A DNA stretch of 64,000 bases. Source: Brevibacterium spongiae. GTDB lineage: Bacteria; Actinomycetota; Actinomycetes; Actinomycetales; Brevibacteriaceae. Numbering within the stretch: position 1 is the stretch's first letter; every line of letters begins with the position of its first letter. Below are positions 16,964 to 24,921 of this stretch, piece by piece. Where the stretch lies: the NCBI RefSeq assembly GCF_026168515.1, contig NZ_CP093443.1:434001-498000 (forward strand). Direction: 5' to 3'. The position numbers were made by a program, and so were the translations under genes. The notes beneath the pieces are model-generated. The model was not told the origin of the DNA. It saw nothing but the letters and a program-made list of their open reading frames with translations, and made no database searches.

Positions 16964-18502
16964 ATGACTCAGCTGCGCAGCCTCCACCAGGCCCCTGCCC
17001 TCCTCGTCCCGGAGAAAGTGCTCCTGCCCGAAGGCGCGCAGGCCGGCCATGCGGTGCTCGTCGACGACGGTCGGATCCTCGCCGTCGGTCCCCTCGCCGA
17101 GGTGGCCGCCACGGCCCCATCGCTGCTGCACGACGCGAACGCCGCCGATCCGAATCCCGAGGGCGACCGGGCAGTCACCGAACCTGTCCGCATCGATCTG
17201 CCCGGACGCCTGCTCATGCCCGGGTTCATCGATGCCCACCACCACCTGACCCAGACCTTCGGCAAGTCCCTCGTCTTCGGCGAACCCTCCGAGATCTTCC
17301 AACGCGTGTGGGTGCCGATGGAGTCGAACATGGACGCCGACGCCATCGACGTCGCCACCCGGCTGGCCGCCTGGGAATCCCTGCGCGGCGGCTTCACCAC
17401 CGTCACCGACGCCGGCACCCGCTCCAGCGTCGATGTCTCCGCGATCTCCGACGTCACCACCGATGTCGGACTGCGCTGCGTGCTCGGCGTCATCTGCAAC
17501 GACCTGGGTGGGGGAGTGCGCACCTCGACCCTCGCCGAGGTGGTCGCCGCCGCCGAACGCCACCTGAGCCGGTGGGGCGCACAGTCCCTCGTCCACCCCT
17601 CCCTGGCTGTGTCCATTCCCGAGGTCGCCTCCGACGAAGCACTTGTGGCGATCACGCAGATGGCCCGGGACGCTGGAGTGCCCTTCCAGACCCACCTCAA
17701 CGAACACATCGTCGCCGTCGAACGCTCCCTCATCTTGGGTGGTGAGCGCCCGCTCGAACGTCTCGCCCGCCTCGGGGCGCTCGGTCCAGAGCTGCTGGCC
17801 GCGCACGCCACCCTGCTGACTCCGCGCGAGATCCGGCTGCTCCGCGACTCCGGAGGCGCGATCGCGTACAACCCGGTCGCGAGTTCGTGGAAGGGCAACG
17901 CCGTGGCGCCCGCACTGCTCATGCACGAGCTGGGAATGCGCATCGGGCTCGGCACCGACGGCACCCGTTCTGATGCCTTCCGACTCCTCGACGCGGCCGA
18001 GACCGCGCAGCGCCTCACCGGCGGCATGGAGGTCATCGACTCCTCGGCCGGCGGGGGCTGGACCTGGCTCGAACAGGGTCTGCGCGGCGGCGCCGACGCT
18101 GTCGGACTCGGTGGGCAGATCGGTGAGATCTCGCCCGGTGCCCGTGCCGACCTGCTCGTCCTCAACATCGACACCCCGGAATTCGTGCCCTCCTGGGACG
18201 TGCCGTGGGAACTCGTCCGCCTGGCCAACCGCGACCAGACCGAAGCGGTCATCGTCGACGGCAAGCTGCGCCTCGAACACGGCTGGCCCGTCGACTGGGA
18301 CGGCCGTGCTTTCCTCGAACGAGCGAAGGACGTCTCCCGCCGAGTCGTGGAGAACTCGCCGATCACCCGCATCGACCCGAACGCGGCCGACCATCGGGCA
18401 CGGTGGATGGTCGAACACGGAGCCGCGTCGTTCAACGACCGCCCCACCTCGGTGAACGCTCCGCGCAACGGCGGGACCGCCTCGGCGAGGGGTGACCTCT
18501 GA
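16964..18502 (+). CDS. Amidohydrolase (ATZ/TRZ-type deaminase), probably purine-related
   Basis: A 512-residue zinc hydrolase: metal-binding DAHHHL in MPGFIDAHHHLTQTFGK, HLNEH, AHATLL and GLGTDGTRSDAFRLLDA give the usual His, Glu and Asp ligands of the chlorohydrolase/guanine deaminase/8-oxoguanine deaminase group. The C-terminus lists cofactor-free amidohydrolase strands (GEISPGARADLLVLN). It is coupled to a TSUP transporter (TGATG overlap) and shares an operator with an NCS2 purine-type permease, so guanine or another aminopurine/pyrimidine is a reasonable substrate. Hydrolysis of other heterocyclic amines is possible. Confidence 0.82.
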   Translation: MTQLRSLHQAPALLVPEKVLLPEGAQAGHAVLVDDGRILAVGPLAEVAATAPSLLHDANAADPNPEGDRAVTEPVRIDLPGRLLMPGFIDAHHHLTQTFGKSLVFGEPSEIFQRVWVPMESNMDADAIDVATRLAAWESLRGGFTTVTDAGTRSSVDVSAISDVTTDVGLRCVLGVICNDLGGGVRTSTLAEVVAAAERHLSRWGAQSLVHPSLAVSIPEVASDEALVAITQMARDAGVPFQTHLNEHIVAVERSLILGGERPLERLARLGALGPELLAAHATLLTPREIRLLRDSGGAIAYNPVASSWKGNAVAPALLMHELGMRIGLGTDGTRSDAFRLLDAAETAQRLTGGMEVIDSSAGGGWTWLEQGLRGGADAVGLGGQIGEISPGARADLLVLNIDTPEFVPSWDVPWELVRLANRDQTEAVIVDGKLRLEHGWPVDWDGRAFLERAKDVSRRVVENSPITRIDPNAADHRARWMVEHGAASFNDRPTSVNAPRNGGTASARGDL

Positions 18503-19212
18503 TGACGATGCTCGCCTTCGCGATCATCGCCGCGGTCGTCCTCATCTCCGCGTTCGTGCAGGGATCGACGGGGATGGGGTTCGCGATGATCCTCGCCCCG
18601 GTCGTGACGTTCATCGATCCGAGCCTCATACCGGTGATGCTGCTCGTGCTGATGATTCCGCTCAACTTCTACATCGCCGCGCGAGAACGCGAACACATCG
18701 ACTGGACCGGCGTGAAATGGATCAGCGTCGGACGGTTCGCCGGCACGTTCGCGGGTCTGTGGATCCTCGTCATCGTCAACCTGCACCAGCTCGCTCTGCT
18801 CATCGGCTGGTCGACACTCATCGCCGCGGTCGTCGCGCTGCTGGCGCCGAAGTTCACGCCGAACAAGCCGGTGCTCGCGACGGTCGGGCTCGTCACCGGA
18901 GTCACGGAGACCTCGACCGGCATCGGCGGTCCGCCCTATGCACTGGCCTATCAGCACAGCCCCGGGCCGGAGCTGCGGTCGACGGTGGCCGTGTGCTTCC
19001 TCGTCGGCGAGATCATCTCGCTCATCGTGCTCGCCTTCAGCGGGCAGGTCTCCGCGGACACGATGATCACGACGGCATGGATGCTGCCGTTCCTCGCGGT
19101 CGGTTCGTTCGTCTCCCGCTACGTCCACCACCGCCTCGACGGGCCGGTGCTGCGCTATATCGTCCTCGGTTTCGCCATCGTCTCCGGCATCATCGTTATC
19201 GTCCAGGCGTGA
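18502..19212 (+). CDS. TSUP-family (TauE/SafE) transporter
   Basis: A 236-residue polytopic membrane protein with about 7-8 hydrophobic segments. The N-terminal AFVQGSTGMGFAMILAPV and the internal repeat GVTETSTGIGGPPYALAYQH are the duplicated TSUP motif. TSUP proteins usually export sulfite or organosulfonates or carry small organic anions. The ATG overlaps the upstream stop (TGATG), so it is made with the deaminase-like enzyme and probably moves its substrate or product, although TSUP carriers for nucleobases are not well established. Confidence 0.88.
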   Translation: MTMLAFAIIAAVVLISAFVQGSTGMGFAMILAPVVTFIDPSLIPVMLLVLMIPLNFYIAAREREHIDWTGVKWISVGRFAGTFAGLWILVIVNLHQLALLIGWSTLIAAVVALLAPKFTPNKPVLATVGLVTGVTETSTGIGGPPYALAYQHSPGPELRSTVAVCFLVGEIISLIVLAFSGQVSADTMITTAWMLPFLAVGSFVSRYVHHRLDGPVLRYIVLGFAIVSGIIVIVQA

Positions 19213-19329
19213 GGGCCGGGCGCGGCAGATATGGGTCAGCATCGGATACTTTCCGGGCTGAGAAATGTCCGATTGCGACCTGGGTTCTGTCGGCCCGCCT
19301 CCCGCCGCTGTGTGAAGTAGGGTGATTCC

Positions 19330-20508
19330 ATGACCGAGCTCCCGCGCGCGCACCGCGTCACGATCGCCGATGTGGCGCGTGAGGCCGGAGTGTCGCGGAC
19401 GACGGTGTCCCATGCGCTCAGCGGTCAGGGCAAGGTCAATGCCGACACCCGGGCGAAGGTCAAAGAGGTTGCCGAACGTCTGAACTATCGGCCCAGCGCC
19501 CGCGCCAGAAGTCTGCGCTCGGGCAAGTCGCAGACTCTCGCCCTGCTGTCCTCGATGCCCGCGGCTGTCTCCGCCGGGCCCTCTCAGCTGGGATTCTTCA
19601 CCGAACTGGCCATGGGATGTGCGCGCACTGCGCTGCTCGAAGGCTACGTCTTCGTCCTCGCCCCGCCCACCGAGGCGGCCGACCCCGTCGATCTGCTCGA
19701 CATCGACGGTGCGATCCTCCTGGAGCCGACCGTCGACGACTCCCTCGCCGAGGCGCTGCGTGACCGCGGCATCCCCTACGTCACGATCGACGGGCCGAGT
19801 TCGAATGATTCGGCGGCGCCCACAGGAGCAGCGGTGCCCGCCGGAGCCGACAGCAGGTGGAGCATCGATCTCCACCACCGAACAACCGCTCAGCTGCTGC
19901 TCGACCACCTTCTCGACCAGGGAGCTAAGCAGCCGGCGCTGCTGGTCAGCCGCAGCCGGCGCGGAGCACAGATCGCGGCCCGTGAGGTCTACACCGAGAC
20001 CGCTGCGGCCCGCGGATTCACACCGCTGATCGCCGAGGCGGACGAGACCTCCGGAGAAGACGGAGCCTTCGTCGCCGCCGAGGAGATGTTGGCCGCACAT
20101 CCGGACATCGATGCGGTCCTCGCGCCCATCGACACCTTTGCCACCGGCGCTGTGAGAGCCGCACAGGAATCCGGTCGAACGGTCGGCGGCGACCTGCTCA
20201 TCGCCACCCGCTACGACGGTCTGCGCGCACGCACGAGCATTCCGCCGCTGACCGCCGTCGACCTCGGCCTCGAGGCGATCTCGAGTGCGGCGGTCGAGAT
20301 GCTCGTGACCGTGCTCGACGGCGGCCACTCATCGAATCCGAACGCTGTCCTGGAGGGCGACACGGAATCCGCTGCCGTGGTCGGCGGCGACGTGAAACCC
20401 GCCGCGACGGTCGACACGGGGTCGGCCGCCTCGGCGGGTTCATTCGGTCCGGTTCTCGTCGTCAGGGATTCGACGGCCGGCCGATCACCGGACCGGAGCA
20501 GGGACTGA
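19330..20508 (+). CDS. LacI-family transcriptional regulator
   Basis: A 392-residue regulator with the LacI helix-turn-helix VTIADVAREAGVSRTTVSHA and hinge (LNYRPSARARSLRSG), then a periplasmic-binding-protein-like effector domain. The C-terminus has an unusual Glu/Ala/Gly-rich insert of about 35 residues before the final strand. TAGGGT at 19318-19323 is 6 nt before the ATG, a leaderless arrangement. It lies between two transcription units that both carry CAAATCGATTTG sites at their promoters, so it is their likely repressor, with a purine or related ligand as inducer. Confidence 0.9.
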   Translation: MTELPRAHRVTIADVAREAGVSRTTVSHALSGQGKVNADTRAKVKEVAERLNYRPSARARSLRSGKSQTLALLSSMPAAVSAGPSQLGFFTELAMGCARTALLEGYVFVLAPPTEAADPVDLLDIDGAILLEPTVDDSLAEALRDRGIPYVTIDGPSSNDSAAPTGAAVPAGADSRWSIDLHHRTTAQLLLDHLLDQGAKQPALLVSRSRRGAQIAAREVYTETAAARGFTPLIAEADETSGEDGAFVAAEEMLAAHPDIDAVLAPIDTFATGAVRAAQESGRTVGGDLLIATRYDGLRARTSIPPLTAVDLGLEAISSAAVEMLVTVLDGGHSSNPNAVLEGDTESAAVVGGDVKPAATVDTGSAASAGSFGPVLVVRDSTAGRSPDRSRD

Positions 20509-20548
20509 GCAGGATACTCAGGCCGGGGATCCGGCTCAATCCCGAACC

Positions 20549-21970
20549 TCAGATCCGGTAGTCGGCCGGTCGCTGGTCGAGCTTGCTCGGGTCGGCGATC
20601 GGTGTCCGGGCCTTCGGGTGACGGTTGCGCTTGCCGGTGTGGTGGAAGAGCAGGTTGAGCAGCACCGAGACGAACGCGGCCATGGCGACACCGCTTCCCA
20701 GCAGGGACGATGCCGTCTGCGGCAGCTTCGAGTACATTCCGGGAAGGAGCACCGGCATGAGGCCGGCGGCCAGGCCGACGGTCGCGGTGATGAGGTTGCC
20801 CGTCTGATTGAAATCGATCTTCGCAAGCATCTGGATGCCGAGGACGGCGATGATGGCGAAGACGACCACCGCGGTGCCGCCGACGACGGCCGAAGGCACT
20901 CCGTTGAGGATGCGGGCGACGGGGCTGAGCCCGATGAGGATGAGGAGGATGCCGGCGATCGCGGTGACGTAGCGGCTGCGCACACCGGAGGCGCGGACGA
21001 TGCCGACGTTCTCGCCGCTGGTGACCATCGCGGGGGTGCCGAAGAGGCCGCCGAGGATGGTGATGATGCCGTCGGAGCGGATGAGGCGGGGGACCGCACG
21101 GTGGGGTTCGACCTTCCTGCCGACGATCTCACCGTTGATGATCGTCTGTCCGGTCGCCTCGGCCATCGATGCGAGCGCCCACAGCAGCATGGGGATCGCG
21201 GCGATGAGATCGAACTTCGGCGAACCGAAAGGGAAGAGAGTCGGCACGGCGAACAGCGGGCCGTCGGTCTGACCGGAGAAGTCGGTCGCGCCCATGAACG
21301 CGCCGACGATGGTGCCGCCGACGAGCCCGACGGCCACGGAGAGTTTGCCGAGCATTCCGCGGAAGAACCGGAAGCACGCGATGGTGATGAGGATGGTGAT
21401 GAGGCCGAGCAGCAGGTTCTGCGGGTCGCCGAAGTCCGGTGAGTCCGGTTCGCCGACCATGAGTTTGCCGGTGACCTGAACGAGGTTGATGCCGATGACG
21501 ATGACCATGATGCCGATGACCAGCGGCGGGAAGAACTTGAGCACCTTGACGAACAGCGTCACCGCGAGGATGTAGAAGACTCCCGTGAGCAGCACTGCTC
21601 CGACCGCGGTCTCGACATCGGTGCCCTGCGCGATCGTGATGAACAGGATCGTCGCGGCCCCGCCCGGGAGCATGACGAACGGCAGTCGCACGCCGATCTT
21701 CCACACACCCACCGACTGCAGGATCGACCCGAGACCGGAGAAGACGAAGACCGCCGACAGCACCGCCGAGGTGGTCTGCGCGTCCAGCCCCAGTGCGGTG
21801 GCGATGAGGAACACCGACGAGATCGGGGTCGCCACCATGACGAGCACGTGCTGGATGGCGAACGGGATGAGATTGCGGATCGGCCGCAGCTGATCAACAG
21901 GGTGGACGGCTGTGCCGGATGCGTCGGTGTCCGTGCTGTCGGACTTGTCCGGATCAGGTGTTGCGGGCAT
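20549..21970 (-). CDS. NCS2-family nucleobase permease (xanthine/urate/uracil type)
   Basis: A 473-residue, 14-helix nucleobase:cation symporter. MAEATGQTIINGEIVGRKV contains the helix-8 glutamate region and SGENVGIVRASGVRSR is the NAT signature, with serine where many members have threonine. LNGVPSAVVGGTAVVVFA and an N-terminal PIRNLIPFAIQHVLVM complete the family pattern. GAGGAG lies 7 nt before ATG. The operator shared with the deaminase-like gene suggests import of a purine that the enzyme then uses. Exact substrate choice between xanthine, urate and others is not possible by eye. Confidence 0.88.
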   Translation of the reverse strand: MPATPDPDKSDSTDTDASGTAVHPVDQLRPIRNLIPFAIQHVLVMVATPISSVFLIATALGLDAQTTSAVLSAVFVFSGLGSILQSVGVWKIGVRLPFVMLPGGAATILFITIAQGTDVETAVGAVLLTGVFYILAVTLFVKVLKFFPPLVIGIMVIVIGINLVQVTGKLMVGEPDSPDFGDPQNLLLGLITILITIACFRFFRGMLGKLSVAVGLVGGTIVGAFMGATDFSGQTDGPLFAVPTLFPFGSPKFDLIAAIPMLLWALASMAEATGQTIINGEIVGRKVEPHRAVPRLIRSDGIITILGGLFGTPAMVTSGENVGIVRASGVRSRYVTAIAGILLILIGLSPVARILNGVPSAVVGGTAVVVFAIIAVLGIQMLAKIDFNQTGNLITATVGLAAGLMPVLLPGMYSKLPQTASSLLGSGVAMAAFVSVLLNLLFHHTGKRNRHPKARTPIADPSKLDQRPADYRI

Positions 21971-22015
21971 GGCACTGCTCCTCGAGGCACATCGTGATCG
22001 GCCTGAAACTCAGCG

Positions 22016-22062
22016 GCCAAATCGATTTGTTCAATCGTGCAACGTGGGAGAGGTGGTGTCAA
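22016..22062 (-). promoter_or_regulatory. Promoter and operator of the NCS2 permease
   Basis: On the minus strand TTGACA (22057-22062), a 17-bp spacer and CACGAT (22034-22039) form a promoter. The site GCCAAATCGATTTGTT (22016-22031), a 12-bp perfect palindrome core, sits at the expected transcription start, the same geometry as at 16885-16937. Confidence 0.78.
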
Positions 22063-22089
22063 CAAATGGTTCGGAATTCGGACAGATCG

Positions 22090-22159
22090 CCGATAAACGG
22101 GTTGAGTGCCGAGAAACGCATGCGCACACGCGTGCCTCGACGCTCAACCCGTTTATCGG
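22090..22159. repeat. 70-bp nested inverted repeat
   Basis: Arms of 17 bp (22090-22106 and 22143-22159) are perfectly complementary. Inside them a second imperfect stem forms (GCATGCG against CGCGTGC), so almost the whole 70 bp can fold into one long hairpin. It lies just past the stop of the 22187-22699 gene and may terminate it, but it is longer than usual for a terminator and lacks a U-tract. Confidence 0.75.
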
Positions 22160-22186
22160 TGGGTGGGACGGGGGAGTGCCGGGCGC

Positions 22187-22699
22187 TCAGGCGGCGATGA
22201 AGCTCAGCGCGACGAAAGTGCCGAAGGAGACGAACGGAGCGATCGCTGCGACTGCGATTGCGATGATGCCGGGTGTTCGGCCCCGCCCGGTGACCGCGGC
22301 CGTGATGCCGAGGATGATGCCTGTGAGACCTAAGCAGGTGCACAGGCCCTGGACTCCGACGAGAACGGTCGCCAGGGTCTGATACCAATCCGGTGTGTCC
22401 GTGAAGTAGTAGCCGGACGCGGCCTCGGACGGCCCGACGGTCACGCCCAGGATCACCGAGGCGGCCAGGCTCAGGGCCATGGCGACGATCGAGAGCGCCA
22501 CGGCCACCTTGCCCAGCGCCGGCGACTTCACCGAGGCGGCGCCATCCATTCGAGTGTTGACGCCGTTGTGCGCATCAGCCAGATCGTCGGGCCGCGGCGA
22601 GGCATAGACGGGATGGACAGGAGGGGCGGGGACTCGGGGCTGCTGTGCCGCGAGCTCATCGTCGGTGGGCTGGGGGTACGAGAAGTCCGTCGAAGTCAT
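22187..22699 (-). CDS. Small membrane protein, DUF4190-like
   Basis: 170 residues: a Pro/Asp-rich cytoplasmic N-terminus of about 60 residues, then four hydrophobic segments (KVAVALSIVAMALSLAASV, a second from GVQGLCTCLGLTGIILGIT, then IIAIAVAAIAPFVSFGTF). This resembles the DUF4190/DUF308-type small membrane proteins common in actinomycetes. TAGCGT sits 6 nt before the ATG, so the message is probably leaderless. No function can be assigned. Confidence 0.7.
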   Translation of the reverse strand: MTSTDFSYPQPTDDELAAQQPRVPAPPVHPVYASPRPDDLADAHNGVNTRMDGAASVKSPALGKVAVALSIVAMALSLAASVILGVTVGPSEAASGYYFTDTPDWYQTLATVLVGVQGLCTCLGLTGIILGITAAVTGRGRTPGIIAIAVAAIAPFVSFGTFVALSFIAA

Positions 22700-22787
22700 G
22701 CTTCGACGCTATCGTCGCAGAAAGGCGGCGCCCCACCCTGCTATCCCAAGAGTGGGGTCGGGAAAACCACCCTGCAGGCAGCGCGAG

Positions 22788-23609
22788 TCAGGGCTTGTGG
22801 GCGACGATGAGGAATCTCTTCTGGGTGACGGTGATCGGCTCACTCGATTCGGCCAGGCGTCTGAGGACATCGAGGTTGGACCTGACGGCGAACCCGGGAA
22901 CGTCCCACGGAATATAGGCGAGGTATTCGATGACCGCCTCGACGTCGGTGAAGCGCATCGTACCCTGCCATTTGCGAGCCGCCTCGATCGACAGACCCTG
23001 ACTCTCGGCGTCGCTGACGCACGGCTCGAGCTGCTGGTGCAGATCGCCCACCCCGCCGCCGAAGAGGTCGCGGAACTCCTGCGCCTCCGTGCCGTCGACC
23101 TGCTGGGTGAGGAACAGCCCGCCCGGGGAGAGGACACGGGCCACTTCGGCGAGGTCATAGCTTTCGTGTCGATTCGTCACGAGGTCGAACTCACCGTCGC
23201 CCCACGGCATCTCCGGGTGATGCTCACTGTCGTACCGGGTGACCTCGACGCCATAGTCCTGCAGCGTCGAGGCGGCCAGGGGAACATTGGGCTCCCACCC
23301 TTCGGCCGCGGAGATCGTCGGCGACGGTTCGCCGGGAGGCCTGGCCTCGTCGAGCCGATCGATGAGTTCGCTGAGGCGCTCGCCGCCTCCCGTGCCCATG
23401 TCGAGGCATCTGCTCGACTCGGCCATCGCATCGAGGCAGATCTGATCGAAGTCCCACGGCGGATCATCGGCGACGAGGCGGCCGGCCAGTGGGGAGAAAT
23501 CCCACCCGGTCATCGCCGCCGTCTCATGGATCCAGGCCCATCGCTCGTGGCGTTCATGGGGAGTCTCGTCGCGCGTGCGACTGCTGTCGGCATATTCGGG
23601 CATGTCCAC
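22788..23609 (-). CDS. Class I SAM-dependent methyltransferase
   Basis: 273 residues. The SAM-binding glycine motif is SRCLDMGTGGGERLSEL, followed by an acidic position in GWEPNVPLAA, motif II FDLVTNRHESYDLAEVARVL and LSPGGLFLTQQ. It belongs to the Methyltransf_11-like group related to UbiE and rRNA/small molecule methylases. A GAGGAG site precedes the ATG. No partner gene points to a substrate. Confidence 0.82.
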   Translation of the reverse strand: MDMPEYADSSRTRDETPHERHERWAWIHETAAMTGWDFSPLAGRLVADDPPWDFDQICLDAMAESSRCLDMGTGGGERLSELIDRLDEARPPGEPSPTISAAEGWEPNVPLAASTLQDYGVEVTRYDSEHHPEMPWGDGEFDLVTNRHESYDLAEVARVLSPGGLFLTQQVDGTEAQEFRDLFGGGVGDLHQQLEPCVSDAESQGLSIEAARKWQGTMRFTDVEAVIEYLAYIPWDVPGFAVRSNLDVLRRLAESSEPITVTQKRFLIVAHKP

Positions 23610-23773
23610 ACTCCTCTGCCGGGTGGCTCGGCACCATCACCGAGCAGGTCAGCAATTCTGCCGGACGGCTCAGCGCCGAAGGAGGCGCCGGTGCCGTACT
23701 TCGACTCTAGGCCAAAACGGGATCGAGGTGCGGGATGTGGGAGAAGAATTCTCCGGACTGAGACATGGGATAT

Positions 23774-24130
23774 TCAGAGGAAGCAGAACGCGAGCACCGC
23801 GATGCAGATGACGAGCATTCCCAGACAATTGAGCCAGAAATCCCGACCGACATACCTCGCTCGCAGGTGAGCGGCAGCGGCGCAGAGGAAGTAGACGACG
23901 AGGCCCGCCGCGGCTGCTGCGCCGAGCCCGGGAATCCAGATCCCCGTCACCAGTCCGGCCGCGGCGAGGAACTTCACGACGGCGAGTACCCACCACCACT
24001 CCCGCGGGAAGCCGACCCCGTCGAGGCAGGCGGCGATCGCCCGCGGGGGACGGAAGGTGAGCAGGCCGTCGCCGAAGACGATGACCGCGAGGACGATGAC
24101 CGGCCAGACCGGTTCGGGCAGCAGGATCAT
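23774..24130 (-). CDS. DoxX-like small membrane protein
   Basis: 118 residues with four hydrophobic helices (PVWPVIVLAVIVFGDGLLTF, WWWVLAVVKFLAAAGLVTGI, AAAAAGLVVYFLCAAAAHL, LGMLVICIAVLAFCFL). The WxxLAxxKxLAAxGLxxG pattern is the DoxX-like (DoxX_2) signature. It starts 10 bp after the stop of the TetR gene, so the two are probably one transcript. Function unknown. Confidence 0.75.
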   Translation of the reverse strand: MILLPEPVWPVIVLAVIVFGDGLLTFRPPRAIAACLDGVGFPREWWWVLAVVKFLAAAGLVTGIWIPGLGAAAAAGLVVYFLCAAAAHLRARYVGRDFWLNCLGMLVICIAVLAFCFL

Positions 24131-24140
24131 CGTGCATCCC

Positions 24141-24836
24141 TCACAGCGAGCTTCTGACGCGAGTGTGGAAAACGATGCTGGCCAGCATCGCTTCGACGGC
24201 GTCGTCGCGGCTCATCGTCGTCGCCGCCCACCGGAAGAGGATGCCCAGGTACGAGTCGTAGAGTGCTGCGGCGCTGGCCCGCGCATTGTCCTCGTTGATC
24301 CCGATCGAGACCAGCGATTCGCTCAGCCGGCTCTGCAGATCCACAGCGAGGGTGTTGAATGCCTCGGGCTCGCCCTTGACCCGCATCATCGCCGCAGCGT
24401 AGTCCCGTGACAGGTCCTCGTGCTCGGCGAAGAACTCGAGGAAGGGCAAGAAGAGTTCGAGCAGATGACGCTGCACCGCCGAGGATGGTCGGGACGGGCC
24501 CGTGTCCCTGGGGCTTGCCCCAGCGCCGGCCCTCATTCCGACCGAACCTGCGGCCGTCGAGCTCCCTCGCTCCGACAGGCTCTCTCGCCGAGGCGATGGT
24601 GTGTAGGTCCCGTCCTGCAGCTGCCCGATCCACCGATCGAAGCACCGGACGAGGATGGCGTCCTTGTCACCGACCGCCATCACTCGGCCCACCGACACCT
24701 CCGCGGCCTTGGCGATCGCCCGAACGGTTGTGGATTTGAAGCCGCGGTCGAGGAACAGCTCGGCGGCGGCACCGATGATCCGATCCTCGGTCTGCCGGCG
24801 CTTGCCGGACCTCAGCTGAACGTGTTCACTGGCCAT
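24141..24836 (-). CDS. TetR-family regulator
   Basis: 231 residues with a TetR helix-turn-helix at about 15-60 (IGAAAELFLDRGFKSTTVRA, KAAEVSVGRVMAVGDKDAIL). A low-complexity Ser/Arg/Gly insert near residues 80-115 separates it from the C-terminal ligand domain. TAAGGT lies 6 nt before the ATG (leaderless). Co-oriented with the DoxX-like gene and divergent from mntH, whose promoter shares the 85-bp gap; it could control the DoxX gene, itself, or mntH. Confidence 0.87.
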   Translation of the reverse strand: MASEHVQLRSGKRRQTEDRIIGAAAELFLDRGFKSTTVRAIAKAAEVSVGRVMAVGDKDAILVRCFDRWIGQLQDGTYTPSPRRESLSERGSSTAAGSVGMRAGAGASPRDTGPSRPSSAVQRHLLELFLPFLEFFAEHEDLSRDYAAAMMRVKGEPEAFNTLAVDLQSRLSESLVSIGINEDNARASAAALYDSYLGILFRWAATTMSRDDAVEAMLASIVFHTRVRSSL

Positions 24837-24885
24837 GCTCGAACCTTAAGTCCTTCCGTGTTCACTTTCCAGGCCCGGTGTCGTG

Positions 24886-24921
24886 TTGCCTTCTACAGGA
24901 AAGTTAATGTACCTTAACTTT
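24886..24921 (+). promoter_or_regulatory. mntH promoter with overlapping palindromic operator
   Basis: TTGCCT (24886-24891), an 18-bp spacer and TACCTT (24910-24915) place the transcription start at or next to the ATG at 24922, so the message would be leaderless. The -10 is buried in AAAGTTAA-TGTACC-TTAACTTT (24900-24921), a palindrome with perfect 8-bp arms. A DtxR/MntR-type repressor gene at 33395 is the obvious candidate binder. Confidence 0.78.

Noticed and set aside
19261..19275. Third hut operator upstream of lacI (GAAATGTCCGATT)
   Set aside because: Only one half-site in a shifted context; the second arm is missing.
16969..20328. A 1119-codon open frame on the minus strand
   Set aside because: Antisense to three well-supported genes (amidohydrolase, TSUP, LacI); composition is Arg/Gly/His-rich as expected for the complement of high-GC coding DNA.
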